DNA of 64,000 bases from Paenibacillus sp. FSL H8-0332 (GTDB lineage Bacteria > Bacillota > Bacilli > Paenibacillales > Paenibacillaceae). Position numbers and translations under genes: made by a program. The stretch spans positions 1,426,001 to 1,490,000 of the forward strand of contig NZ_CP150145.1 in NCBI RefSeq assembly GCF_037963835.1, written 5' to 3'. Shown here in pieces: positions 1 to 9,300 of this stretch. How positions within the stretch are numbered: the stretch's first letter is position 1; each line of letters opens with the position of its first letter. The notes below the pieces were generated by a model, which saw only the letters and a list, made by a program, of their open reading frames with translations, searched no databases and was not told where the DNA came from.

Positions 1-373
1 GGTGGACAGGCTGTCTCCTGTAACCAGCATGGAGACGATTGCTGCCATTCAGGAGGAGATTCGCGATGTGTTCATCAGCGAACCGGTGCTGAACTACCTG
101 CTGGATGTGGTCCGCCAGACGCGGGTGCATCCGCTGGTGCTGCTGGGCGCAAGCCCCCGGGCATCGTTATCATTCATGATGGCCTGCAAGGCCTACGCTT
201 TTCTACAGGAACGGGATTATGTGCTGCCTGATGATGTGAAGACCCTGACCCCGTATGCGCTGGGACACCGTATTCTGCTGCGGCCGGAATCACGCCTGGA
301 CAATGTCAGCATGGACTCCCTGCTCCAGAAGCTGCTTCAGAGCATTAACGTGCCTGTAACCATGAGGCAATAA
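1..373 (+). CDS. MoxR-family AAA+ ATPase, C-terminal part (cut by window edge)
   Basis: The reading frame is already open at the window edge, so only about the last 123 residues are seen. They match the helical lid region that follows the ATPase core in MoxR proteins, including a segment reading KAYAFLQERDYVLPDDV (about residues 62-78 of the visible part) and the typical LGHRILL that follows it. MoxR ATPases act as chaperone-like factors and are usually encoded beside DUF58 proteins and transglutaminase membrane proteins, which is the arrangement here. The stop codon lies one base before the DUF58 start, so the genes are probably one operon. The Walker A and B motifs would lie upstream of the window and cannot be checked. 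Confidence 0.85.
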   Translation, partial: VDRLSPVTSMETIAAIQEEIRDVFISEPVLNYLLDVVRQTRVHPLVLLGASPRASLSFMMACKAYAFLQERDYVLPDDVKTLTPYALGHRILLRPESRLDNVSMDSLLQKLLQSINVPVTMRQ

Positions 374-374
374 G

Positions 375-1625
375 ATGAGGGCCTTACTTACGCGGGCTGC
401 CGCTGCGGTTCAGCTGAGGAAGTTCATGGGGGTTCTGGCGATTTGGGTCATCACACTCTTCTACGTGCTGTTTCAGGGCGGCAAAACCTCGTTCATGCTG
501 TTCATCATGGTCTCTGTGCTCATTCTGTATCTGTTCATTGGCGGTCTTGAAGGGGTCCGGCGGGCCAGAGGCTCACGCAGCTTCTACTCGGAACAGGACA
601 AGCCGGATCTCCTTTACGCCGGGGGGTATCTAAAAGTGAAGCTGGACGTGACGATTCCGGGATTTCTGCCTTTGCCCTACGTGATCGTAAGGGAAATTCT
701 GAAGCGCCATAACGGAGAGTCCTGGGTGTTCGAGGAGAGCCTGATTCCGAACATGGGCGGACGGGGCGAGCTGCTGTTCCAGACGCCGCTGCTGGAGCGG
801 GGCCGTTATTCTTTTGAGAATACGGATATTCTCAGCGAGGATATCTTCGGTCTGATGGAGCACAAAGGAACCTTCAAGGCAGAAGGCCAGTTCCGGGTTA
901 TGCCCAGGGCGGTCGTGGTGCCGCGCTGGCAGCTGTATGAGCGCAAGGCGCGCCTGTCCGGGCCGCAGGTATCGCTGCTTCAATCCCGGCGCGAGACCAC
1001 GCAGATCAACGGTGTCCGTGATTATGTCTATGGCGACCGGCTGACGCGCATTCACTGGAATGCTACGGCGAAGACCGGCGAGTGGAAGTCCAAGGAATTC
1101 GAGCATGAATCCGTTCCCAGAACCATTCTGGTGCTGGACGGTACCTCCAGCGGCTATTATAACTCCGCACAATTCGAGCTGGCGGTCTCGATTACCGCTT
1201 CCCTACTCGGCTTTGGCATCCGGGAGCGGATCGGCATCGGCCTGTGCTGTCTGGATAAGCATAATAAGGTGTTCAGTCCGGCGGAAGGCAATGCCGAGCG
1301 GCAGAAGATGATTCAGTATTTGATTGACATCAACGCAGAAGGCAAGGGGCCGCTGATTAACAGACTGGAGAGTGTCCAGCGGATGTTCCCCAAGGGATCG
1401 TATTTCGTACTGATTAGTCCGCAGAGCGGCAGAGTGGTGCTGGATACGCTGCACTGGGCGGAGAACCGGGGGATGACCCCTTCCCACATTCATGTTCTTC
1501 ATCCTTCCGGGAAGTACCGGGCCGGAGAGTGGCAGAATATTCTGCACTCGCATGGAGTTACCGGACATAGCATCAGCACACTTCAGGAGCTTCCTGCGGT
1601 ACTAGGAGGTGATTCTGTCCGATGA
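375..1625 (+). CDS. DUF58 domain-containing membrane protein
   Basis: This 416-residue protein has two predicted membrane segments near residues 18-34 and 40-57. A soluble region follows with the DUF58 signature, seen as RDYVYGDRLTRIHWNATAK at about 215-233. A von Willebrand A-like strand reading ILVLDG begins near 251. DUF58 proteins are partners of MoxR ATPases in membrane or envelope systems; the exact biochemical role is unknown. The start is one base after the MoxR stop, and the 3' end overlaps the next gene by four bases (ATGA), which implies translational coupling. Confidence 0.88.
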   Translation: MRALLTRAAAAVQLRKFMGVLAIWVITLFYVLFQGGKTSFMLFIMVSVLILYLFIGGLEGVRRARGSRSFYSEQDKPDLLYAGGYLKVKLDVTIPGFLPLPYVIVREILKRHNGESWVFEESLIPNMGGRGELLFQTPLLERGRYSFENTDILSEDIFGLMEHKGTFKAEGQFRVMPRAVVVPRWQLYERKARLSGPQVSLLQSRRETTQINGVRDYVYGDRLTRIHWNATAKTGEWKSKEFEHESVPRTILVLDGTSSGYYNSAQFELAVSITASLLGFGIRERIGIGLCCLDKHNKVFSPAEGNAERQKMIQYLIDINAEGKGPLINRLESVQRMFPKGSYFVLISPQSGRVVLDTLHWAENRGMTPSHIHVLHPSGKYRAGEWQNILHSHGVTGHSISTLQELPAVLGGDSVR

Positions 1626-3865
1626 AGCACTGGTTTCAGGCAATCCGATCCTCATGGCATCACGGGCTGACGCTGCTATGGGTGAGCATTATCGCTATGC
1701 AGTGGGTGTCCTATACGGTGCCCTTCTGGCTGCAAGAGACAACCTTAGCTGTGGCGCTTACCCTGCTGGCCGTAACAGCTATTGAAATCATTTTTCCGTT
1801 CAAAAGAGTGTACCGCATTCTGCTGGAAGGCGCGGCAGTCCTATTTATTATCTACAACGTTATTATCAGTTACGGAATCTACATTCCTGATCCGCTGCTG
1901 CCGTCATTTCTTGACCGCTTGCCCGGGATAGCGGTCTCGATGATTCCGTACATCTGGTTTGCGCTGGGGGCCTGGGCGCTGCTGCTTGTGTCCGCCTGGT
2001 GGGTGAACGGCAAGGTGCGGATTCTGATGTTCATCGCGATGAATATCACGGCCTTCGCCGCGCTGGATTCGTTCACGACAGCGGTAATGTGGCAGGAGGT
2101 AGCCTGGACGGTCTTTGCCGGTATGGGCTGGCTGGTCACACAGCATCTGAGGAATTTCCAGCTGCATTATCCGCGGGGCTGGACCTATATGCTGAGGTAT
2201 CCGATGAAGGTTGTCTTGAATATAGCGATCATTTTCTCATTGGTCATCCTTGCCGGGGTGAATATGCCGGGCGTGCGTCCAACCTTAACCGACCCGTATA
2301 CCGCCTGGCAAAAGTGGAACGGTAACTCCGTCTCGTCCAGACCCTCCTCCGGTAACGGGGACAGCGCAAGCGGCGGGTCAGCGGCGAACGGGACGACCTC
2401 GGGCTACAGCCTGAACGATGACAATCTGGGCGGGGGCTTCAACTTCGATTATTCGCCGGTCATGCAAGTGACCTCCGATCTGCGCACCTATATGCGCGGC
2501 GAGATCCGCAGCGTGTATTCGGGCAAAGGCTGGACAGATGATGATACCTCCGGCCGGGGAAGGCATAACGAGGTGGAGGTGGGCGAGCCGCTGGAACGTG
2601 CTGCCGCCTCCAAGACGGAGACCCGTACGCTCAAGCAGACCGTCAAGCTGCTCGGAGGGAACAGCTATCCGGTTCTGTTCGGCGGCTATTCGATCTCGGG
2701 GGTAGACTCGGTGGACGGGCAGGAAAAGAGCAGCGGCTTGTCCTGGCGGAGTGAAGACAGTGAACTGCTGTGGAATCCCGGAGGCAAAACAAGAGCTTAC
2801 CCGCAGACCTATGTGGTAACCTCGGAGGTGCCGGTGGTTCCCCTTAAGGAACTGAGCATGCAGACCTTCGAGCAGCTCTACAGCAACAAGAATATCGACC
2901 CGCAGTATCTTCAGCTCCCGGATAACTATCCTGAGCGGGTGAGCGCGCTGGCCAAGGAGATTACGGCGAGAGCGCAGACTCCTTACGAGAAGACGATCCT
3001 GCTGCAGCAATATCTGCAAGCATCGTTCCCTTATACGAATCAGCCGGATACCTCACGGGCCAGAAGCAAGGACATGGTCGAGAGCTTCCTGTTTGAGATT
3101 AAGGAGGGATACTGCGATTACTATTCCACGGCGCTTGTCACTATGGCGAGGTCACTGGATATACCGGCCCGTTGGGTGAAGGGGTATGCTCCCGGGGAGC
3201 AGGCCGAGATTCCGGATAGCGTAATGCTTCAGCAGGGCGCTGCCGGTTATGTGAATAACAACTACACGATTACCAATGCGGACGCCCACTCCTGGGCCGA
3301 AATCTATTTCGGCGATTACGGATGGGTACCTGTAGAGGCAACGCCCGGCTTCGATGTTCCGGTGCTGACGCAGAGTGAGCAGGATAATCCGGACCAGCCT
3401 GAAGTTCAGGAAGAGGAGCCGGAGGAGCTTGAACCGGCGGCATCGGGCCAGACGGACAACTCTTCCGGATTCCATCCCGGCACCTGGGCAGTGGCTGGAG
3501 CAGCGGCTGTACTCCTGCTCTGGACCCTATTCCTCATCTGGCAGCGCCGGCTGAGCCTGCGCTTCCTGTTCACCCGTATGCGCCTCGGCGGCCAGCCCAC
3601 TCCGGCGCAAAAAGTTGTCATAGAAACGGAGCGCTGGGTAAGGTATATGCGCAGGAAGGGTATGCTGAAGAAAGAGCATGAAACCTTGCGCGAATCCGTA
3701 GCACGGTGGAGCGTGGAACGCCCGGAATCAGCGGGCAGCCTTGCTGCACTGCTGAAGATGTTCGAGCGGGCCAATTACAGCCCTGAGGTTATTGAAGACA
3801 AAGACTGGCACAGCGTGTATACTGAAGCTTTGCGGCTGCGAAAAAGCAAGAAGTCCGGCAAGTAA
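1622..3865 (+). CDS. Transglutaminase-like membrane protein (TgpA type)
   Basis: The 747-residue protein starts with several membrane segments over about residues 15-215. An extracytoplasmic region follows with a transglutaminase-like papain-fold domain. The candidate catalytic Cys498 lies in GYCDYYSTA and the His556 in ADAHSWAEIYF; the third position is in the following VPVEATPG strand. A further membrane helix lies near 618-640, followed by a cytosolic DUF4129-like tail. This matches TgpA-type proteins, which are encoded with MoxR and DUF58 partners. The substrate is unknown; an envelope protein or peptide role is inferred. A Ser/Gly/Asn-rich linker near residues 235-265 probably separates the membrane and catalytic parts. 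Confidence 0.88.
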   Translation: MKHWFQAIRSSWHHGLTLLWVSIIAMQWVSYTVPFWLQETTLAVALTLLAVTAIEIIFPFKRVYRILLEGAAVLFIIYNVIISYGIYIPDPLLPSFLDRLPGIAVSMIPYIWFALGAWALLLVSAWWVNGKVRILMFIAMNITAFAALDSFTTAVMWQEVAWTVFAGMGWLVTQHLRNFQLHYPRGWTYMLRYPMKVVLNIAIIFSLVILAGVNMPGVRPTLTDPYTAWQKWNGNSVSSRPSSGNGDSASGGSAANGTTSGYSLNDDNLGGGFNFDYSPVMQVTSDLRTYMRGEIRSVYSGKGWTDDDTSGRGRHNEVEVGEPLERAAASKTETRTLKQTVKLLGGNSYPVLFGGYSISGVDSVDGQEKSSGLSWRSEDSELLWNPGGKTRAYPQTYVVTSEVPVVPLKELSMQTFEQLYSNKNIDPQYLQLPDNYPERVSALAKEITARAQTPYEKTILLQQYLQASFPYTNQPDTSRARSKDMVESFLFEIKEGYCDYYSTALVTMARSLDIPARWVKGYAPGEQAEIPDSVMLQQGAAGYVNNNYTITNADAHSWAEIYFGDYGWVPVEATPGFDVPVLTQSEQDNPDQPEVQEEEPEELEPAASGQTDNSSGFHPGTWAVAGAAAVLLLWTLFLIWQRRLSLRFLFTRMRLGGQPTPAQKVVIETERWVRYMRRKGMLKKEHETLRESVARWSVERPESAGSLAALLKMFERANYSPEVIEDKDWHSVYTEALRLRKSKKSGK

Positions 3866-3959
3866 TGCTCCTGGGTGATGTAATGCTGCCGGACCCTGGA
3901 TTTTGGCAGTCCTATAGAGCCGGGTTACAAGTTTCCTGCATGAAAATGAGGTGAAGGTA

Positions 3960-4484
3960 TTGTTTGAAAGATTAGTCCCCAAGCTCCGGGTAAACACGGT
4001 GTTTGATATCGGTCTGGAAGAGCTGTATCGCCGGGGGTACCGCGGAATTATTACGGATCTGGATAATACGCTGGTCGGCGCCAAGGCGCCGCTGGCTACT
4101 CCTGAGCTGCTGCTCTGGTTCGCGAAGGTGAAGGAGCTGGGCTTCAAGCTAGTGATCGTGTCCAACAACAATATGGACCGGGTATCGCGTTTTGCGACCC
4201 CGTTGAATATTGAATTCGTACATCAGGCCAAGAAGCCCAGCAATTCTCCGTTCCTGCGGGCTATGAAGCTGATGGAGCTGGGGCCGGAGCAGACGATTGT
4301 CGTCGGCGACCAGATGCTCACTGATGTATACGGCGGCAACCGGCTGGGATTGTTCACGGTACTCGTCCTGCCGATCTCCGTCAAGGATGAAGGCATAGGT
4401 ACAAGAATTAACCGCAGAGTGGAGCAGATTGCCTTGACCCGTCTGCGGAAGCAAGGATTGTGGCAAGAGGAGGATAAATCTTAA
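3960..4484 (+). CDS. yqeG: YqeG family HAD phosphatase
   Basis: A HAD-superfamily IIIA phosphatase of about 174 residues. Visible motifs are DLDNT (33-37, nucleophile Asp), SNN (68-70), Lys near 92 and GDQ...TD (116-122). I chose the TTG at 3960 because GAGGTGA sits five bases before it, and it gives the usual family start MFERLVPKL. A GTG at 3951 is in frame but overlaps that ribosome site. It heads the conserved yqeG-yqeH-aroE operon. Members are related to phosphatidylglycerophosphatases, but the in vivo substrate in Bacilli is not settled. Confidence 0.9.
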   Translation: MFERLVPKLRVNTVFDIGLEELYRRGYRGIITDLDNTLVGAKAPLATPELLLWFAKVKELGFKLVIVSNNNMDRVSRFATPLNIEFVHQAKKPSNSPFLRAMKLMELGPEQTIVVGDQMLTDVYGGNRLGLFTVLVLPISVKDEGIGTRINRRVEQIALTRLRKQGLWQEEDKS

Positions 4485-5614
4485 TGAATGCAATGAACGA
4501 TGAAACAGGGCGGCCTGAGAAATGCAGCGGCTGCGGCATTAAGCTCCAGAGCGTGGACAAGGAGCTTCCCGGCTATATCCCGGAGGTTGCCTTTGAACGG
4601 GAGCCGGTGATCTGCCAGCGCTGCTTCCGGATCAAGAATTACAATGAAGCCTCTTCCGTATCGGTGAATCAGGATGAATTCCTGAAGCTGCTCAGCGGAG
4701 TAGGGGAGAAAAATGCACTGGTGATCCATATTGTGGATCTGTTCGATTTCGAAGGCAGTCTGATTTCCGGTCTGCAGCGGTTTGTCGGCAATAATCAGGT
4801 CATTCTGGCGGTGAACAAGATCGATCTGCTGCCGAAGGTGACCAATTGGAACCGGCTGCGTAACTGGATGCAGCAGCGCTGCAAGGAAGAGGGACTGCGC
4901 ACGGCGGAGATAGTTCTGGTCAGCGCGAAGCGCAATCAGGGCTTCGACCGTCTGCTGGAAGTGGTTACGGAGCTCCGCGGACAACGTGATGTCTATGTCG
5001 TCGGGGCTACCAACGTAGGCAAGTCCACCTTGATTAACCGGCTGATCTCCGATTACAGTGACCTGGAAGAGGAGCTGACGACCTCCCGTTATCCGGGCAC
5101 GACCCTCGATATGGTCAAAATTCCGCTGGACGACGGCCATTCCATCATTGATACACCGGGAATCGTGTACCCGTGGCGGTATAGCGAGCTGGTCGAGCGT
5201 AAGGATCTGGCTGCAGTGATGCCCGAGAATCCGCTCAAACCTGCGGTCTACCAGCTGAATGAAGGCCAGTCGCTGTTCTTCGGCGGATTGGGACGCTTCG
5301 ACTTCGTCCAGGGAGAACGCCAGTCCTTCACCTGCTTCATCAGCGGGACCCTGAAGATTCACCGCACGAAGCTGGAGCGTGCAGATTCCCTGTATCAGGA
5401 CCACCGGGGCGAAATGTTGTCTCCGCCGGCAACTGCCGACATGGACAAGCTGCCGAAGTGGCAGCGCCATGAATTCCGCATTGCCAGGAATAGTGAGACG
5501 GACCTGTTCATCTCCGGCCTGGGCTGGATCAAGGTGAATGGTACAGCCGGGGCGGTCATCGCTGTCCATGTACCGCGCGGCGTCAAGGTACTTACCCGTC
5601 CTTCGCTGATCTAA
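4484..5614 (+). CDS. yqeH: Ribosome biogenesis GTPase YqeH
   Basis: A circularly permuted GTPase needed for 30S subunit assembly. The N-terminus has a zinc finger (Cys14, Cys17, Cys44, Cys47). The GTPase motifs come in permuted order: G4 NKID at 111-114, G5 SAK at 147-149, G1 GATNVGKS at 174-181, G2 around PGTT at 204-207, and G3 DTPG at 223-226. A C-terminal RNA-binding region follows. The length (376 residues) is normal for the family. The start overlaps the yqeG stop by one base (TAATG), so translation is likely coupled. Confidence 0.95.
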   Translation: MNAMNDETGRPEKCSGCGIKLQSVDKELPGYIPEVAFEREPVICQRCFRIKNYNEASSVSVNQDEFLKLLSGVGEKNALVIHIVDLFDFEGSLISGLQRFVGNNQVILAVNKIDLLPKVTNWNRLRNWMQQRCKEEGLRTAEIVLVSAKRNQGFDRLLEVVTELRGQRDVYVVGATNVGKSTLINRLISDYSDLEEELTTSRYPGTTLDMVKIPLDDGHSIIDTPGIVYPWRYSELVERKDLAAVMPENPLKPAVYQLNEGQSLFFGGLGRFDFVQGERQSFTCFISGTLKIHRTKLERADSLYQDHRGEMLSPPATADMDKLPKWQRHEFRIARNSETDLFISGLGWIKVNGTAGAVIAVHVPRGVKVLTRPSLI

Positions 5615-5634
5615 TTGTACAGGAGGAGGGCGAC

Positions 5635-6513
5635 ATGACTGAGACAGGCAGGAACACGCAGAGTCACGGGGAGCTTCTGCTGGGCGTGATGGGTGACCCG
5701 ATTGCCCAGTCCAAATCCCCGCTGATGCAAGGGGCGGCGCTCCAGGCGCTCGGTCTCTCCGGTGCGTATGTGCCGCTGCACATTACGCCGGACAAGCTGG
5801 GCGATGCGGTGCAGGCAATACGGACCCTTGGCTTCCGGGGCGTGAATGTAACGATTCCGCATAAGGTTGCGGTGATGGAGTATCTGGACCGACTTGATTC
5901 AAGTGCGGTGGATGTCGGCGCAGTAAATACCATCGTCAATGACAAGGGTATCCTGACCGGCTTCAATACGGACGGCATCGGATATGTCCGCTCGCTCAAA
6001 GCTGAGGCTGCGCCGGATCTCACCGGCACCCGTATTCTGGTGATTGGAGCCGGCGGTGCGACCAGAGGGATTGTCTCGGCGCTGCTGAAGGAGCAGCCGG
6101 CATTGGTCCTGATTGCGAACCGTAATGAGGAACGGGCTTGTCAGCTGGCAGATAGCTTCAGCAGCCGGGGCAGCATAGCAGGAGCAGGGATGGATGCCGT
6201 TCCCGGCGTGCTTGGCAGCATGGATATCGTAATCAATACGACATCGGTAGGTATGTATCCGCATATGGAGGACATGCCGATCGATCCGGCCGGGCTGCAT
6301 GAAGGGATGATTGTCAGCGATCTGATCTATAATCCGCTGCATACCCGGCTGCTTACAGAGAGCCTGAAGCGCGGCTGCACCGTTCACGGCGGGCTGGGCA
6401 TGTTCGTATACCAGGGCGCTTACGCCCTGGAGTACTGGACGGGACTTGAAGCTCCCACAGCGATTATGCGGCAGACTATTGCAGATTGTCTCGGCCAGGT
6501 GCCGGGCAAATGA
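5635..6513 (+). CDS. aroE: Shikimate dehydrogenase (NADP+)
   Basis: Reduces 3-dehydroshikimate to shikimate in aromatic amino-acid synthesis. The substrate-binding SKS motif is at 26-28, the catalytic Lys77 ends NVTIPHK, Asp113 lies in NTDG, and the nucleotide-binding loop GAGGATRG is at 138-145. An NTTSVGM segment follows. The length of 292 residues is normal. The ATG is preceded by AGGAGGAGGG. The position between yqeH and yhbY is the conserved Bacilli order. Confidence 0.95.
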   Translation: MTETGRNTQSHGELLLGVMGDPIAQSKSPLMQGAALQALGLSGAYVPLHITPDKLGDAVQAIRTLGFRGVNVTIPHKVAVMEYLDRLDSSAVDVGAVNTIVNDKGILTGFNTDGIGYVRSLKAEAAPDLTGTRILVIGAGGATRGIVSALLKEQPALVLIANRNEERACQLADSFSSRGSIAGAGMDAVPGVLGSMDIVINTTSVGMYPHMEDMPIDPAGLHEGMIVSDLIYNPLHTRLLTESLKRGCTVHGGLGMFVYQGAYALEYWTGLEAPTAIMRQTIADCLGQVPGK

Positions 6514-6564
6514 TTTTCACTGAAAAGGGTAATAATATATGTTAATTAAGGAGTTTTCACATTT

Positions 6565-6858
6565 ATGTTAACAGGCAAACAAAAACGTTATCTGCGCTCT
6601 TTGGCCCATCATCTGGATGCTGTATTTCAGGTTGGCAAAGGCGGCGTAAACGATCATCTGATCCGTCACATTGAAGAAGCTATTGAGAAACGCGAGCTGA
6701 TGAAGATCAGTGTACTGAATAACAACGCTGATGATCCCAAGGAAATTGGTGCCGCGCTTGCCGAGCAGTCCGGTTCGGAGCTTGTTCAGGTTATCGGCAA
6801 GACTATCGTTCTGTACAAGGAATCACGCGACAACAAAACGATTGAGCTTCCCAGATAG
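6565..6858 (+). CDS. yhbY: YhbY family RNA-binding protein
   Basis: A 97-residue single CRS1-YhbY (KH-like) domain protein associated with ribosome assembly. It carries the basic N-terminus KQKRYLRSLAHHL and the GKGGVND loop near residues 24-30 typical of the family. The Bacillus counterpart is called yqeI. The ATG follows AAGGAG. It sits in the conserved operon between aroE and nadD. Confidence 0.92.
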   Translation: MLTGKQKRYLRSLAHHLDAVFQVGKGGVNDHLIRHIEEAIEKRELMKISVLNNNADDPKEIGAALAEQSGSELVQVIGKTIVLYKESRDNKTIELPR

Positions 6859-6870
6859 GAGGTTGACCTC

Positions 6871-7461
6871 TTGAGAGTAGGCATAATGGGAGGTACCTTC
6901 GATCCTCTGCATATCGGTCATATGATGGCCGCAGAGACGGCGCGCGAGAGCTACGGTCTGCAGGAGGTCTGGTTCATGCCTTCGCATATCCCGCCTCATA
7001 AGCATGAGGCCGGGGCAACCGGTGAAGAGCGGCTGGCAATGGTGGAGGGGGCGGTGAAGAATCACCCTTCCTTTGGCATTCTCGACTGGGAAATTGTGCG
7101 GGGCGGAGTATCCTATACGCTGGAGACGGTAATCAGTCTGCAGGAGGAATATCCGCAGCATGAGTTCTTTTTCATCGTGGGTGCGGATATGGTTCAGTAT
7201 CTGCCCAAGTGGCAGGGGATCGAAGAGCTGGTGAAGCGGTTGACCTTCATCGGTGTCGGACGTCCGGGCACTCCGCTGGATCTGGGCCTGCTGCCGGAGT
7301 TCATTGCCGATAGAGTGCTGCTGGCGGATATGCCGCTGGTCGATCTCTCCTCTACCATGCTCAGAGCCCGGGCCGCCGAAGGAAAGTCGATCCGCTATAT
7401 GGTGCCTGATGCTGTGTATGAATATGTTCAAAGGAGTGGATTGTATGGAGTACAGCCGTGA
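6871..7461 (+). CDS. nadD: Nicotinate-nucleotide adenylyltransferase
   Basis: Transfers AMP from ATP to nicotinate mononucleotide to make deamido-NAD. The nucleotidyltransferase signature GTFDPLHIGH is at residues 8-17, and the C-terminal ISSTxxR-type motif is seen as LSSTMLRAR. The length is 196 residues. The start is TTG at 6871, preceded by AGGAGGTTGACC, and gives the usual N-terminus MRVGIMGGTF. The 3' end overlaps yqeK by 17 bases. Confidence 0.95.
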   Translation: MRVGIMGGTFDPLHIGHMMAAETARESYGLQEVWFMPSHIPPHKHEAGATGEERLAMVEGAVKNHPSFGILDWEIVRGGVSYTLETVISLQEEYPQHEFFFIVGADMVQYLPKWQGIEELVKRLTFIGVGRPGTPLDLGLLPEFIADRVLLADMPLVDLSSTMLRARAAEGKSIRYMVPDAVYEYVQRSGLYGVQP

Positions 7462-8023
7462 AGCGCTGATTGAGGCGGTATCCGGCCAGATGCCGGACAA
7501 ACGCTGGAAGCATACACTCGGTGTGATGGAGTCCGCTGTGAAGCTGGCGCAGCGTTATGGCGCTGACCCGCAGCGGGCAGAGACCGCAGCCATCCTGCAT
7601 GATGTGGCCAAATATTGGCCGGTAGAACGGATGCGGGAGATCATTGAACAGAATGGATTATCCGCCGAGCTTTTGAAATATGACAAGCAGCTATGGCATG
7701 CCGAGGTTGGTGCTTATACCGCCGAGCATGATTATGGCATTCAGGATACTGAGGTGCTGGACGCGATCCGTTATCATACCTCGGGCCGGGAGAACATGAG
7801 CCTGCTGGAGCGGATCGTCTGTCTGGCTGATTATATTGAGCCTGGACGGGACTTCCCTGGTGTGGAGGAGATCCGCAGGCTATCGAAGGTCAGCTTGGAG
7901 GAAGGGCTGATTGCAGGACTGGATTCCACCATCGGCCTGCTGCTGGAGAAGCGCCGGATCGTATTTCCGCTTACGGTACTGGCGCGCAACGATTTAGTAA
8001 GAACATTGGAGGATAAACTATGA
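7445..8023 (+). CDS. yqeK: HD-domain bis(5'-nucleosyl)-tetraphosphatase YqeK
   Basis: An HD-superfamily hydrolase of 192 residues. The metal-binding pattern is visible as His23 (WKHTLG), His52-Asp53 (ILHDVAKY) and a late Asp in LADYIEPGR. YqeK proteins hydrolyse diadenosine tetraphosphate symmetrically. I chose the ATG at 7445 inside the end of nadD, because it has AAGGAGTGG upstream and gives the family start. Longer in-frame extensions would lie wholly inside nadD. The stop overlaps rsfS by four bases. Confidence 0.93.
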   Translation: MEYSREALIEAVSGQMPDKRWKHTLGVMESAVKLAQRYGADPQRAETAAILHDVAKYWPVERMREIIEQNGLSAELLKYDKQLWHAEVGAYTAEHDYGIQDTEVLDAIRYHTSGRENMSLLERIVCLADYIEPGRDFPGVEEIRRLSKVSLEEGLIAGLDSTIGLLLEKRRIVFPLTVLARNDLVRTLEDKL

Positions 8024-8367
8024 GTGTACAATCAAACAAGCTGTTTGAGCTGGCGTTGAACGCCGTTCAGGATAAAAAAGCAATGAACGTGGTGGCCCTG
8101 GATCTGCGCAGTGTGTCGCCGATCAGCGATTATTTCATCATCTGCCACGGTAATTCCGATACCCAGGTTCAGGCGATTGCCACTGAGGTACGTAAGGTAG
8201 TTCATGAAGCTGGCGGAATGATTAAAGGCATCGAGGGGATGGATGCGGCGCGCTGGGTACTGATGGACCTTGGCGATGTGATTGTCCATGTCTTCCACCG
8301 CGATGAACGTGAATATTACAATATTGAGCGTCTGTGGTCGGATGCCAAGGTCGTGGAGACGGTATGA
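8020..8367 (+). CDS. rsfS: Ribosomal silencing factor RsfS
   Basis: A 115-residue RsfS/Iojap protein, which binds ribosomal protein uL14 and blocks subunit joining during slow growth. Family features include LDLRSVSPISDYFIICHGNS in the N-terminal half and DLGDVIVHVFHRDEREYYNIE near the C-terminus, ending in LW. Four-base overlaps at both ends (ATGA) couple it to yqeK and the next gene. Confidence 0.94.
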   Translation: MSVQSNKLFELALNAVQDKKAMNVVALDLRSVSPISDYFIICHGNSDTQVQAIATEVRKVVHEAGGMIKGIEGMDAARWVLMDLGDVIVHVFHRDEREYYNIERLWSDAKVVETV

Positions 8368-9287
8368 GTCTGATTGCAGGAACTACGGTTACGCTTGAAG
8401 TGATGCGGGAGGTATCCCCTTACGGGTACTTCCTGAGCGCAGGCGACCAGGATATCATGCTTCATTACACCGAGCTTGTGGGCAGCAAGCCGAAGATCGG
8501 CGACAAGGTGGAGGTATTCCTGTTCTTCGATACCGAGGACCGTCCTGCGGCTACGATGAAAAAGCCGTATCTGACGCTTGGTGAGATGGCGCTGCTTGAG
8601 GTGGCGGATATCCATCCACGGCTGGGCTGCTTCCTGGAGATGGGGCTTGGACGGCAGCTGCTGCTGCCGCTCAGTGAGCTTCCTGAGCTAGTGGAGCTGC
8701 GTCCGCAGATTGGCGACAAGGTCTTCGCAATTATGGAGCATGACAAGCAGGGACGTCTTCGTGCCAAGCTGGCCGGAGAGCAGGAGCTCGCGCCGCTGGC
8801 CTTGCCTGCACCGGAGTCCTGGCAGGGGCAGAGTGTCACCGCCCGGGTGTACAAGCCGCTGCAGATGGGCACCTTCGTGCTTGTAGACGCCGGTGTGCTC
8901 GGCTTCGGCATCATCGGTATGGTCCACTCCTCTGAACGTGCCCGCTTGTTGCGTCTGGGTGAAGTGATTGAAGCGCGCGTGGCGCATATCCGTGAGGATG
9001 GCCGCGTCAACCTCAGCATGGGCCACCGCAAGGAAGTGGGCCGTGATGTGGATTCGGCGGCCTTGCTCGACTTCCTGGCCTCCCGTCCGGGCGGCGGAAT
9101 GCCGTATTCGGATGCTACGCCTCCCGATGTTATCAAGCAGCGCTTCGGCATCAGCAAATCAGCGTTCAAGCGTGCGCTCGGCAAGCTGATGAAGGAAGGG
9201 CTGATTGTCCAGAAGGAGAACTGGACCTATCTGGCTGCCCGCGAAGAGGAGCAGGCCGGACCGGACAGCGATTCTGACAACCAATAG
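8364..9287 (+). CDS. cvfB: CvfB-like S1 RNA-binding protein
   Basis: A 307-residue protein with tandem S1-like RNA-binding modules (the last ends near the VAHIREDGRVNLSM segment) and a C-terminal winged helix seen as FGISKSAFKRALGKLMKEG. This is the CvfB (YitL) architecture, linked to RNA metabolism and virulence control in staphylococci. The start at 8364 overlaps the rsfS stop. In Bacillus subtilis yqeM directly follows rsfS, so cvfB here is an insertion into that order. Confidence 0.85.
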   Translation: MSLIAGTTVTLEVMREVSPYGYFLSAGDQDIMLHYTELVGSKPKIGDKVEVFLFFDTEDRPAATMKKPYLTLGEMALLEVADIHPRLGCFLEMGLGRQLLLPLSELPELVELRPQIGDKVFAIMEHDKQGRLRAKLAGEQELAPLALPAPESWQGQSVTARVYKPLQMGTFVLVDAGVLGFGIIGMVHSSERARLLRLGEVIEARVAHIREDGRVNLSMGHRKEVGRDVDSAALLDFLASRPGGGMPYSDATPPDVIKQRFGISKSAFKRALGKLMKEGLIVQKENWTYLAAREEEQAGPDSDSDNQ

Positions 9288-9300
9288 TATAGAGAAAGCG

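Noticed and set aside
4481..5569. Long antisense frame opposite yqeH
   Set aside because: The plus strand has complete YqeH motifs and a good start. The antisense frame has no recognisable domain and arises from GC-rich codon use.
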